The notes beneath the pieces are model-generated. The model was not told where the DNA came from and made no database searches. It saw only the letters and a program-made list of their open reading frames with translations. The position numbers and the translations under genes were made by a program. A stretch of DNA of 64,000 bases from UBA5216 sp043743335 (GTDB lineage Bacteria; Pseudomonadota; Gammaproteobacteria; Burkholderiales; SG8-41): contig JAYTWR010000028.1 in assembly GCA_043743335.1 (NCBI GenBank), positions 1 through 64,000 on the forward strand. Direction: 5' to 3'. Positions within the stretch are counted from its first letter, which is position 1. Each line of letters begins with the position of its first letter. Of this stretch, positions 52,197-60,092 are shown in pieces.

Positions 52197-52604
52197 ATGG
52201 CCGATTACGACGGTAACACCCAACTGGCCATGCCCGGCAGTCATCTGATCACGGTGACGCATGTGGTCTACGCGCTGCACGCGTTCAGCGTCATTACCGG
52301 CATCAGCAGCGCGGCGTTTATTGTGACGGCGTTTCTGTCAGGCTGGCCGTCGATCATCGCGGTGATCATTAACTACATAAAGCGCGGCGAAGTACGCGGC
52401 ACGTTTCTGGATTCCCACTTCAGTTGGCAGATACGCACGTTTTGGTGGTCGCTGGTGTGGTTTCTGATCGGTGGGTTGCTGACTATAACCATTATCGGCG
52501 CCGTGATTGGCATACCGCTGCTGATCGCCATTGGCCTTTGGGTGGTGTACCGCATCGCGCGCGGCTGGCTCGCATTGTTGTCGCGTAAACCCATGCCGAT
52601 GTAG
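52197..52604 (+). CDS. small membrane protein, DUF4870-like
   Basis: A 135-residue inner-membrane protein with about three hydrophobic segments (residues about 22-58, 82-105 and 106-120) and a short basic C-terminus. The pattern HFSWQIRTFWWSL followed by a long hydrophobic hairpin resembles the DUF4870/TM2-like group. Function is unknown. The ATG at 52197 is preceded by AAAGGAG six bases away; the longer frame from 52176 is not needed. Confidence 0.8.
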   Translation: MADYDGNTQLAMPGSHLITVTHVVYALHAFSVITGISSAAFIVTAFLSGWPSIIAVIINYIKRGEVRGTFLDSHFSWQIRTFWWSLVWFLIGGLLTITIIGAVIGIPLLIAIGLWVVYRIARGWLALLSRKPMPM

Positions 52605-52615
52605 CGTGTTCGGCC

Positions 52616-52990
52616 ATGCGCATCGACAAATGGCTCTGGGCCGCGCGCTTTTATAAAACGCGCTCACTCGCGCAGCAAGCGGTGGAAAGCGGCAAAATCA
52701 AATTGAACGGTGAACGCGTCAAGCCCGCCAAGGATTTGCGCCAAGGCGATACGCTTGAACTGGCTATCGCCGCACAGGATTGGACGATCGCGGTGCTGCA
52801 ATTAAGCGACAAACGCGGCCCGGCACCGATGGCGCAAACGCTGTACGCGGAAACGCCGGAGAGTGCGGCGCGCCGTGCGGAACAATCGGTATCGCGCAAA
52901 CTGGCTGCTGAGCCGTCTTTAGACCGCGCGGGATTCGGGCGGCCTACGAAGCGGGACCGGCGGCAGTTGCATCGGTTTACCGGCGGGTAA
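52616..52990 (+). CDS. hslR: S4-domain RNA-binding protein, Hsp15
   Basis: A 124-residue protein of the Hsp15 family. The S4 domain begins MRIDKWLWAARFYKTRSLAQQ and contains SGKIKLNGERVKPAKDLRQGD, and a basic tail (GRPTKRDRRQLHRF) follows. Hsp15 binds stalled 50S subunits that carry nascent peptide and helps recycle them. It starts 11 bp after the membrane protein gene. Length and motifs are as expected. Confidence 0.93.
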   Translation: MRIDKWLWAARFYKTRSLAQQAVESGKIKLNGERVKPAKDLRQGDTLELAIAAQDWTIAVLQLSDKRGPAPMAQTLYAETPESAARRAEQSVSRKLAAEPSLDRAGFGRPTKRDRRQLHRFTGG

Positions 52991-53034
52991 TGAATCAACG
53001 CGTCGCCAAGGCGGTAACCTGTTAGTGGGATAGA

Positions 53035-53259
53035 ATGCAACGCATGACTACTGCAGGGCAAAGAATGGTGTTGGCGACGCGTCTTGTGCGGCCCGGAGCG
53101 GCCAAACCCAAGCTGTTGGACATTCAGGCATTGACGCCCGGCCAACGGATGGAGCGCGTGTGGACGCTGACGCAATTGTGCTTGGCCATGCGCGGAGAGC
53201 AAAGCCATGAACCCAGACTTCAGAGATCTGTTGTCCGCATTCAGCGCGCACGGCGTTGA
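53035..53259 (+). CDS. small hypothetical protein paired with a nucleotidyltransferase gene
   Basis: A 74-residue open frame ending inside the next gene (53-bp overlap). The segment DIQALTPGQRMERVWTLTQLCLAMRG resembles the short helical proteins often encoded just before DUF6036-type nucleotidyltransferases in bacterial genomes. ATG codons at 53035, 53044 and 53065 are all possible starts. The C-terminal 20 residues overlap the nucleotidyltransferase gene in another frame. The call rests mostly on arrangement. Confidence 0.5.
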   Translation: MQRMTTAGQRMVLATRLVRPGAAKPKLLDIQALTPGQRMERVWTLTQLCLAMRGEQSHEPRLQRSVVRIQRARR

Positions 53260-53662
53260 ATACTTAGTGGTTGGTGCCTACGCGCTGGCCGCGTACGGTC
53301 GCATTCGCGCGACAGGCGACATTGATGTCTGGATTCGCCCTACGGTGGGCAACGCGCGGCAGGTGATGCGAGCGTTAAAGGATTTCGGCGCACCATTGCA
53401 CGATTTGCAGGAGGCTGATCTTTGCGAACCGGGTGTCGTTTTCCAGATCGGCGTGGTGCCCGTGCGTATCGATATTCTTACCAGCATCGACGGTGTGGAG
53501 TTTTCGGAGGCATGGCAAGCGCGCTTCAATACCCGCTTTGCCGATCACGAGGTTACCGTGCTGAGTGAGGCGCACTTGATTCGCAACAAGCGCACGGTCG
53601 GACGCACACAAGACTTGGCAGATGTCGAGTGGCTGGAAAATCCCGATAGAGGTGAATCGTAA
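53207..53662 (+). CDS. minimal nucleotidyltransferase (DUF6036/MNT-like)
   Basis: A 151-residue protein with a compact nucleotidyltransferase fold. EYLVVGAYALAAYGRIRATGDIDVWI contains the Gly-Ala and DxD positions expected for metal binding, and VPVRIDIL supplies the third acidic residue. Stand-alone proteins like this are often parts of toxin-antitoxin-like or abortive-infection pairs. The small upstream frame fits that model, but no HEPN or other recognised partner domain is present. The final LIRNKRTVGRTQDLADVEWLE motif is typical of the family. Confidence 0.82.
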   Translation: MNPDFRDLLSAFSAHGVEYLVVGAYALAAYGRIRATGDIDVWIRPTVGNARQVMRALKDFGAPLHDLQEADLCEPGVVFQIGVVPVRIDILTSIDGVEFSEAWQARFNTRFADHEVTVLSEAHLIRNKRTVGRTQDLADVEWLENPDRGES

Positions 53663-53682
53663 GTTGTGCGGCTCTATAAAAA

Positions 53683-53708
53683 AATCTTTTAAAATCAATT
53701 GGTTATGA
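53683..53708 (-). repeat. dispersed AT-rich motif, copy m
   Basis: The minus strand reads AACCAATTGATTTTAAAA followed by GATTTTTT. It fills most of the 53-bp gap between the ends of two convergent genes, where a promoter role is unlikely. Confidence 0.7.
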
Positions 53709-53715
53709 TGTTTTT

Positions 53716-54453
53716 CTAGTTCGGCAGTGGCGCACGATAACCCTGAAAAGTGGGCGGCTCCGTCCCCGGCGGCGCACCTTCTTCACCAGAGAATCCCACA
53801 CGCGGCTGGCTGTAGCCCTCGCGTGCGCGCCAGCCCGGATACTTCAACGCAAAGTTGTTAAGGCCGCCGCCGGTGTCGTATTCGAGTTTTTGTCCGGGGT
53901 TGCGTTGCATCCACTCGGTGCGTAGTTCAGGGCCGGTTTTGTACCATGGCACTTTGCCGAACCACACGCGGCGCACGTATTGCTGACGCCACGGCGTGTC
54001 TTTCATTTCCCGCCACATGTCATCGGCTTTCTGGATGTTGGTGCGGTAATTCATTTTCCAGAATTCGCGCCCGAGGATGTCGCCGAAAATGAACAAACGG
54101 CCGTCGATGATTTCCCATTCCGTCGGGTCACTGCCGAGCTTGATGCCGTAGGCCGCGCCGTTGGAGCAGAACGCGCCGTACTGCGGCTCGTACTTTGCGG
54201 GTGATTTCAAAAAGGTGTCGCGGTGGCCAGCGTTCAGGAAGTAATACGTCTTGCCTTCATGCGTGGCGGCGACGTCCGGGTAGCCGCGCACGGGCTTGCC
54301 GAGCGTGAAATAGGCCACCGGGTCGTGGCCCAGCAACATCACGTCGCGGCTTTGCGCATCGGCGATGGTGGCGTTGATGGTGCCGCAGCCCGCGAGCAGG
54401 CTCGCCGCCAACACCCACGTAATAGCCAGCCACCGGTGCAGGCTTATTGCCAT
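53716..54453 (-). CDS. YHS domain lipoprotein
   Basis: A 245-residue predicted lipoprotein. A signal peptide ends in the lipobox LLAGC near residue 22. A YHS-like domain follows (DVMLLGHDPVAYFTLGKPVRGYPDVAATHEGKTYYFLNAGHRDTFLKSPAKY), a module linked to metal binding. The rest (about residues 110-245) is Trp/Tyr/Arg-rich and unassigned. The ATG at 54453 lies 10 bp inside the end of the dioxygenase gene, so the two are coupled. Confidence 0.83.
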   Translation of the reverse strand: MAISLHRWLAITWVLAASLLAGCGTINATIADAQSRDVMLLGHDPVAYFTLGKPVRGYPDVAATHEGKTYYFLNAGHRDTFLKSPAKYEPQYGAFCSNGAAYGIKLGSDPTEWEIIDGRLFIFGDILGREFWKMNYRTNIQKADDMWREMKDTPWRQQYVRRVWFGKVPWYKTGPELRTEWMQRNPGQKLEYDTGGGLNNFALKYPGWRAREGYSQPRVGFSGEEGAPPGTEPPTFQGYRAPLPN

Positions 54454-55433
54454 GGCGCCTGCACCACTTCGCCTTTGATCGTCGTGCGGTGCATGATGCG
54501 CCGCTGATTGACGTCGACCTCGGTGCGATAGTGCATGCAGCAGCGGTTGTCCCAGAGGATGCAGTCGCCCGCCTTCCAGTAATGCGTCCAAGCGTATTTC
54601 TCCTGTGTGGCGTGCGCCCACAGTTTGTCGAGCAGGGCTTCGCTGTCGGCGTTACTCAAACCATGAATGTAATTCGACGGCCACACGCGGCGGCGGCCCA
54701 GATATAGCGCGCGCTTGCCGGTGAGCGGATGCACACGCGCCAGCGGGTGCGTTGGGCCTTCAACTTCTTCCGGCTTGCTGGGCAGGGTCACGCCGGGGCG
54801 CAGCACACCTGCGCTGTTGCGGCTTGAATCATGTACCTGCGATTTTCCCTCAATGGCGCGCTTGAGTTCATCCGGCAAGTCAGCGTATGCCTGATATTGA
54901 TTGTTGAATGAGGTATCGCCGCCGCCGTTCAGTGGCACTTCCAGCGAATACAGCATGCTGCCTGCGGGCGGGGTTTGTACGTACGAGTTATCGGTGTGCC
55001 ACACCACTTCGTAGCTGCCGAGACCGCCGTTGTCCATCACCGGTTTGCCGTCGCGGCCCACGTTGGAAATAATGCTCACACTGGGGTGACGCGAAATCAT
55101 GTACTCGTCGTCTACTTGTTCACCAAGGTTAAGGTGATACTTGCGCGCCGCCGCCGTGTGTGGCGGGCCGAATACGGCAGACACATCCATCAATTGATCG
55201 TCGCTGATTTTTTGGCCGCGCCAGTAAATCACCATGTGCTTGGCCCACGCGTCGCGCAGTGCTGCTTGCACGTCATCGGGTATGGGCAGTGACAAATCCA
55301 TGCCCTGAATTTCAGCGCCAACGGCTTTGCCCGTGGCTACGACCTTGAAATTGGCCAGCGTGTTGGCCGCGCCGGTTTGACGTGCCGTTGGTGCGGCTTG
55401 TGTGGCTTGTGTGGCTTGTGTGGCTTGTGGCAT
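54444..55433 (-). CDS. TauD/TfdA-family Fe(II)/2-oxoglutarate dioxygenase
   Basis: A 329-residue non-haem iron oxygenase. The metal ligands are in WHTDNSYV and the distal CMHYRTEV, and the 2-oxoglutarate-binding Arg is in RRIMHRTTIKG. It begins MPQ followed by three Ala-Thr-Gln units encoded by a 9-bp tandem repeat, then a non-conserved linker, and the catalytic domain starts near residue 30. An AAGGTG precedes the ATG. It overlaps the downstream YHS lipoprotein gene. The substrate is unknown; its family relatives hydroxylate taurine, aryloxy acids and similar compounds. Confidence 0.9.
   Translation of the reverse strand: MPQATQATQATQAAPTARQTGAANTLANFKVVATGKAVGAEIQGMDLSLPIPDDVQAALRDAWAKHMVIYWRGQKISDDQLMDVSAVFGPPHTAAARKYHLNLGEQVDDEYMISRHPSVSIISNVGRDGKPVMDNGGLGSYEVVWHTDNSYVQTPPAGSMLYSLEVPLNGGGDTSFNNQYQAYADLPDELKRAIEGKSQVHDSSRNSAGVLRPGVTLPSKPEEVEGPTHPLARVHPLTGKRALYLGRRRVWPSNYIHGLSNADSEALLDKLWAHATQEKYAWTHYWKAGDCILWDNRCCMHYRTEVDVNQRRIMHRTTIKGEVVQAPWQ
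55395..55430. repeat. 9-bp tandem repeat at the 5' end of a dioxygenase gene
   Basis: GGCTTGTGT occurs three times perfectly plus one imperfect copy (GGCTTGTGG), directly after the start codon on the minus strand. It encodes Ala-Thr-Gln repeats in a non-catalytic N-terminal extension. Confidence 0.9.
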
Positions 55434-55523
55434 GGTTACACCTTGTTCGAGTGGATTGCTTGCAGGTAATTTTGTTCCTGCCGTGGGGTACCGTCAAGGT
55501 TGTGCGGCGAGGCTACGCCAGCG

Positions 55524-57149
55524 TCACGCGCTTTTGAAGCGGGACGCGCGCGTGAACCAGATGGCCGCGAACGGCAACGCCAGTCCCACCAGCATGGCCG
55601 CTATCAGCAACTCGCCCAACTGGCTGTAATCGGCGGCTACTTTTATTGCGCCTTCGGGTGTGCGTACCTCGCGCGTCACCGTGTACGCCTGATTCAAATA
55701 TTTGGTGCCCAACTGTGCCGCGGACAGCGCGAGATTGGTGAACGAACTCATCATGGCGAAATAGGTGGCTTTGAGATTCACCGGTGCGGAGCGCGCGATC
55801 CACGCCAGCATGGGGATCATCGCCACCTGCGCCAGCGGTGTAGACAGCGTGGTGTTCACCAGCATCAGCGTGCGTGGGCCTACGGTGCCGTTGGTGAGTT
55901 GCAGCGTCCATTCATGCAGGCCATAAAACATCCCCAGTAGCGGCAAGGTGAGTATGGTGCTGGCCAACACCAAAAAGCCGGTGATCCACGTGATTGAGCA
56001 TTGCGCCATAAAGCGTCGGAAGACGAACAGCCCAAACAACGTCAGCACACTACCCGCCATCTCCAGCACAGAAAGGAAATGCTCGTCGAAGCGCAGTTGA
56101 TCGATCATCCACCAGGTTGCGCCATCGCCAAGGCCGGGCGTCGCCCGAAACAGAAAAATCACCGTGGCCGTGCCGATCAGCGTGGCGCGCGCCTCCGTGG
56201 GCAATTCGTGCGTGAGCTTGCTCATCATCACCACAATAATCAACATCGAGCCGATGAATACCACCTCTTCCTTCCGCGCGTAGCCGCTAAACCCCATGGC
56301 TAGGCTGAACGCCACAAACAGCACGCTGCCGCCCAGCACCCACCTATTCGGATGCGTTTTTTCAATACGACCATCGAGTTGTTGGTCGGCGGCCCGTGCA
56401 GTCATGCCGCTGGCGACGAGCCGCCGCCGCGCGCGCCAACGTAACGCAGTGGCCAACATCACGCCCAACACCGACACCAGCGGTATCACCAGCGCCCCTT
56501 CGTAAACGCGCGCATACAGCAACGCCTTCGCCGCCTTGTTCAAACTTTCCGTGTCGGCGAAAACGATGATATTGACCAGCGCCACCGCAATGCCGCCGCT
56601 AATCACTGCCACGCGCCCCAGTGTTTGCATGGTGGTGTGCATAACTTTTTGCTCGTCGTCGCTGACGGGATCGCCGCGCTCATTGACACGCGGCACGGCT
56701 TCCACTGTCATGGCGTCGGCCACCACGTCTTGGATCACATAGCCAATGGGCGAGAGCAGTGCAGACAGCACAAACCAGCTTTCCAGCGGCATCACCGCGG
56801 CCATGGCGGCCTTGTGGCGGATCAGCGCCACCATGATGGCCAGGCTGGCGCCGATCAACGCAGCACCCAAATAAACCAGCAGGCTCTTGCGACGCCAAAT
56901 GAGATCAACCACATGGCCAATGGGCATTTTGATGGTGTACGGCACGCCCAGCCAAAAGCCGAGTGCGGCTAGAAATTCAGCCGACAGCCCCAGATGGTCT
57001 TTGACGAAAAACGTGCCGACGATGGCTGTCAGCCCCGACACGCCCGCTGCCAAATACACCATCAGCGGCGGCAAGAAGCTGAGTCGCATCTCGCGCGTCA
57101 AAGAAAAAATGTTTTCGTCCAGCCAGTTGCGCAGGGGGGCCACGGTCAA
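55524..57149 (-). CDS. multi-spanning membrane carrier, MFS/BT1-like
   Basis: A 541-residue membrane protein with about twelve to fourteen hydrophobic segments. ALGFWLGVPYTIKMPIGHVVDLIW and SPIGYVIQDVVADAMTVEAVPR recall the folate-biopterin transporter (BT1) branch of the MFS. That assignment is by pattern only and the substrate is not known. The best start is a TTG at 57149 overlapping the stop of the upstream YchJ gene (TTGA), with AAGGAG seven bases before it; the GTG at 57143 is the alternative. A hydrophilic loop of about 50 residues lies near position 250. Confidence 0.75.
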   Translation of the reverse strand: MTVAPLRNWLDENIFSLTREMRLSFLPPLMVYLAAGVSGLTAIVGTFFVKDHLGLSAEFLAALGFWLGVPYTIKMPIGHVVDLIWRRKSLLVYLGAALIGASLAIMVALIRHKAAMAAVMPLESWFVLSALLSPIGYVIQDVVADAMTVEAVPRVNERGDPVSDDEQKVMHTTMQTLGRVAVISGGIAVALVNIIVFADTESLNKAAKALLYARVYEGALVIPLVSVLGVMLATALRWRARRRLVASGMTARAADQQLDGRIEKTHPNRWVLGGSVLFVAFSLAMGFSGYARKEEVVFIGSMLIIVVMMSKLTHELPTEARATLIGTATVIFLFRATPGLGDGATWWMIDQLRFDEHFLSVLEMAGSVLTLFGLFVFRRFMAQCSITWITGFLVLASTILTLPLLGMFYGLHEWTLQLTNGTVGPRTLMLVNTTLSTPLAQVAMIPMLAWIARSAPVNLKATYFAMMSSFTNLALSAAQLGTKYLNQAYTVTREVRTPEGAIKVAADYSQLGELLIAAMLVGLALPFAAIWFTRASRFKSA

Positions 57150-57553
57150 GGCGACTCTCCTTGAGGGGCGTCCATGATTTGCCCGTCGATGTAGTACCAA
57201 CGCCCATCGTGCCGCACAAAACGGCTGGTTTCGTGCAGGCGTTGTGCGCGACCACTGCTGTCGCGATGACGCGCGACGAACTCGACCACACCGGCGTCAC
57301 CCGCCATTTCGCTATGACGCACTTCCAACCCCAGCCATTTGACCGGCCACAATTCCAGCTCGCCAGGTGCGGTAGACGGATGCCAAGTGGCGAGCAGGTA
57401 ATCGGTGAGGCCGGCCACGTAAGCGCTGTAGCGCGAGCGCATCAGCGCTTCAGGTGTGGGCGCGTTCAGCCCGGCATGCCACGGGCCGCAACAATCCGCA
57501 TACGCATCATCGCTGCCGCAGGGGCAAGGCGCGTGGGGCTTGAGCTTCGCCAC
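57146..57553 (-). CDS. ychJ: YchJ-family SEC-C motif protein
   Basis: A 135-residue protein of the YchJ/UPF0225 family. The N-terminal CPCGSDDAYADCCGPWH is a zinc-binding SEC-C motif, and the NTF2-like remainder includes EALMRSRYSAYVAGLTDYLLATWHPST and FVRHDGRWYYIDG. No molecular function is firmly established. Its stop overlaps the probable start of the membrane carrier gene, suggesting translational coupling. It is preceded by a 27-bp gap from the amidohydrolase stop on the same strand. Confidence 0.9.
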   Translation of the reverse strand: MAKLKPHAPCPCGSDDAYADCCGPWHAGLNAPTPEALMRSRYSAYVAGLTDYLLATWHPSTAPGELELWPVKWLGLEVRHSEMAGDAGVVEFVARHRDSSGRAQRLHETSRFVRHDGRWYYIDGQIMDAPQGESP

Positions 57554-57580
57554 GGAGCGCGATGTTACCCGTCGAAGGCC

Positions 57581-58396
57581 TTATCCCTTCAAATCCCAGC
57601 CGATAAAATTGCACAACGCTCGCCCCATCACCAACTCCAGATCACGGCCTTTGAGCCACGACATTTCTTCAGTGTACATAGTGACGCATTGCTTCCAGGT
57701 GCAGGGCATGCGCGTAATGTCGGTGCCCCAGAACATGCGGTCGGGGCCGAAGGCGTCGAAGATTTGTTTGATGTAGGGATGGATGTTGCGGTAAGGGTAG
57801 ACCTCGCTCGAATAGCTGGGGCCGCCGGTGGCTTTGACTGCGACATTCGGATACTTCGCCAGCGCCAGCAGTTCGCCCAGATCAGAAAACCCCGCGTCGT
57901 CTAGGCTAAAGCGCGGGCGCGCCATGTGGTCAACCAACAGCTTGAGTTGCGGATGCTTTGCCGCGATTTCCCCGACCACTTTGCAGCGATTGGGTACCAG
58001 CAAGCCGATGGGAATACCGGCACGTTCGGCAGCGGGCCACAGCCAATCCAGTGTGCCGTCGGTCATGCGGTTTTCTTCGCCGGGCTTCAAAAAAGCGAAG
58101 CGCAGGCCGCGCATGCCCGGCTGATTTTTCCAGGTATCGATCAGTGCGCGGTTCTCGACACGCGCCACGTCAAAGAAGCCGAGGATCGCCAGGCGATCAG
58201 GGTGTTGCTTCGCGGCTTGGATGGCCACTTCGTTGGCGATCACATCCCAGCTCGGCGGGTGCAGCAGGCAGCCGGTGACCCCGGCGGCGTCCATGTCGCG
58301 CAGCAATTCGTCTTGGGTGTATGAGCTGGCTTGGCGGTGGATATGCACGGGCGTGCCGCTGGTCCAGATGTGTACTTGTGCGTCGACGATTAACAT
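57581..58396 (-). CDS. amidohydrolase family protein (PDC-lactonase-like TIM barrel)
   Basis: A 271-residue amidohydrolase of the group that includes 2-pyrone-4,6-dicarboxylate lactonase. The N-terminal IVDAQVHIW provides the first metal/His site, LLVDHMARP a central His, and MFWGTDITRMPC the catalytic Asp. The GMRGLRFAFL block is typical of the family. These enzymes hydrolyse lactones or decarboxylate aromatic acids in the cytoplasm. The start at 58396 is set by homology. It is transcribed toward ychJ and may share a transcript with it. Confidence 0.87.
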   Translation of the reverse strand: MLIVDAQVHIWTSGTPVHIHRQASSYTQDELLRDMDAAGVTGCLLHPPSWDVIANEVAIQAAKQHPDRLAILGFFDVARVENRALIDTWKNQPGMRGLRFAFLKPGEENRMTDGTLDWLWPAAERAGIPIGLLVPNRCKVVGEIAAKHPQLKLLVDHMARPRFSLDDAGFSDLGELLALAKYPNVAVKATGGPSYSSEVYPYRNIHPYIKQIFDAFGPDRMFWGTDITRMPCTWKQCVTMYTEEMSWLKGRDLELVMGRALCNFIGWDLKG

Positions 58397-58503
58397 GAAG
58401 CGATTCTCCGTGGGTTGAGCTGCGCCTGCGGCGCACGCATGAGCGTGAGAGGGAAGGGGAAAGCCGTTGTCGATTATATAGAAACGGCACCGGCGCAACG
58501 CGG

Positions 58504-60054
58504 CTACGAACGCTGTGCGCCCGCTTGTCCGCGCTCTACTACGAATGCAGCGAGATTGCTCACGGTGGCGTCTGGATCGGTAACGCGCGACAGCGTTCGC
58601 ATACGCACGTCGCAGCGCGCCGGCGTGAGATCGAACGTGGTATAGCCGCGTTGCGTGCCATTGTGAAATTTTAGATGCGGATTGTTTGACAGAGCCGCCG
58701 CCGAGAGTTTCAGGTTGGGGCCTTGGGTGGAAATGGAGGTGCCGACGAATTCTGCCGCGACGACTGGTGATTGGGCATCGTCAAAATTCACCTTTAAATC
58801 CGCCACGATACTGGCGTGCACATCACCGCCGATGACCAGCGTGTTTTTGACATCCCGTGCGGCGATATGCGCGAGCAACCGTTCGCGCGCTTTGGGGTAG
58901 CCATCCCAGCCGTCGGTCCAAAACGCTGCATCGTCGCCAGCACTGCGTGCGCCCTGCGCCATCAAGGTTTGCTGCGCGATGATGTTCCAGCCAGGCGACG
59001 GCTTATCGAGCGCACGGTGCAGCCAGCGTTCTTGTTCCGCGCCGAGCAGACTTAACTCAGGCGACAATCGTTGCGGGCAGTCAGTGGTTTTAACGACGGC
59101 GCTGCCGCCGCGCCCCGGTCGCGCGCACACTTGATGCGAACGGTACTGTCGGTCGTCGAGTACATAAAAATTGGCCAATTGGCCGAACGGCGTTTGGCCA
59201 TAGAGCTGTGCATCCGCACCACGCGGGCGTGCCCGCGCGGGTAACGGCATGTGTTCATAGTACGCCTGATACGCCGCTGCGCGACGCGGTAAAAAGGCGT
59301 CCGGCGGATCATCGCGTTGCGAACGGTCATTGGCGTAATCGTTGCTGACTTCGTGATCGTCCCACGTCATCAGCCACGGGAACGCGGCGTGCGCCGCCTG
59401 TAAATCGGCGTCAGTTTTGTAGAGTGCGTGGCGATTGCGATAACCGTCCAGCGTCAATGGCTCTGGGCTGGCGTGGCTGCGTACCCGATTGCTGCCGAAC
59501 GAAGATTCATAAATGTAATCGCCGACGTGTACCACCAGATCAAGGTCTTCGCGCGCCATGTGGCGATAGGCGGTGAAATACCCTTGCTCGTAGTGCTGAC
59601 ACGAGGCGAGCGCGAAACGCAGACGCTCGTGCGCGGCATCGAAGGCGGGCGCGGTGCGAAAACGGCCGACGGTGCTGGTGGCGTCCCCCGCGTGAAAGCG
59701 ATAGTGATACCAGCGCGCCGGTTGCAATCCGCTGATTTCAGCATGAACTGAATGCGCGAACTCCGGCGCAGCGCGCACTATGCCTTTACGCAGCACGTTG
59801 CGGAACGCGTTGTCTTCCGCGATTTCCCATGCGACGTCCACCAAGGCATCGGGCATACCACCGTCGTTCAGCGGCTCCGGCGCGAGCCGTGTCCACAGCA
59901 CGATGCCGTCAGGCTGCGGGTAACCAGAGGCTACGCCGAGCGTAAACGGGTATTTCTGAAAACGCGGCAGCGCCAGCAAGCGCGGTGCCAGCGTGGACAG
60001 CGCCGCACCCGATGCAGCCAGTAAAAAAGCGCGTCGATGGGTCAAGGGGCGCAC
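58504..60054 (-). CDS. phoD: PhoD-like alkaline phosphatase/phosphodiesterase
   Basis: A 516-residue secreted metallophosphatase. The N-terminus LTHRRAFLLAASGAAL has a twin-arginine-like region (HRRAFLL) followed by a hydrophobic stretch. The catalytic domain shows FALASCQHYEQGYFTAYRHMA, DLVVHVGDYIYE, TWDDHEVSNDYAND and VIGGDVHAS, the metal-binding blocks of PhoD. The GTG at 60054 is chosen: translation from 60153 would run through the AT-rich motif and overlap the upstream enolase-superfamily gene. The family acts on phosphate mono- and diesters outside the cytoplasm under phosphate starvation; no Pho box was recognised here. Confidence 0.88.
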   Translation of the reverse strand: MRPLTHRRAFLLAASGAALSTLAPRLLALPRFQKYPFTLGVASGYPQPDGIVLWTRLAPEPLNDGGMPDALVDVAWEIAEDNAFRNVLRKGIVRAAPEFAHSVHAEISGLQPARWYHYRFHAGDATSTVGRFRTAPAFDAAHERLRFALASCQHYEQGYFTAYRHMAREDLDLVVHVGDYIYESSFGSNRVRSHASPEPLTLDGYRNRHALYKTDADLQAAHAAFPWLMTWDDHEVSNDYANDRSQRDDPPDAFLPRRAAAYQAYYEHMPLPARARPRGADAQLYGQTPFGQLANFYVLDDRQYRSHQVCARPGRGGSAVVKTTDCPQRLSPELSLLGAEQERWLHRALDKPSPGWNIIAQQTLMAQGARSAGDDAAFWTDGWDGYPKARERLLAHIAARDVKNTLVIGGDVHASIVADLKVNFDDAQSPVVAAEFVGTSISTQGPNLKLSAAALSNNPHLKFHNGTQRGYTTFDLTPARCDVRMRTLSRVTDPDATVSNLAAFVVERGQAGAQRS

Positions 60055-60069
60055 TGAGCGAGGTTGGTG

Positions 60070-60092
60070 TAAGTAATTGATTTTATTGACAT
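60070..60092 (+). repeat. dispersed AT-rich motif, copy n
   Basis: TAAGTAATTGATTTTATTGA followed by CAT. It occupies most of the 37-bp gap between the enolase-superfamily gene and the phoD-like gene, both on the minus strand. Confidence 0.75.
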
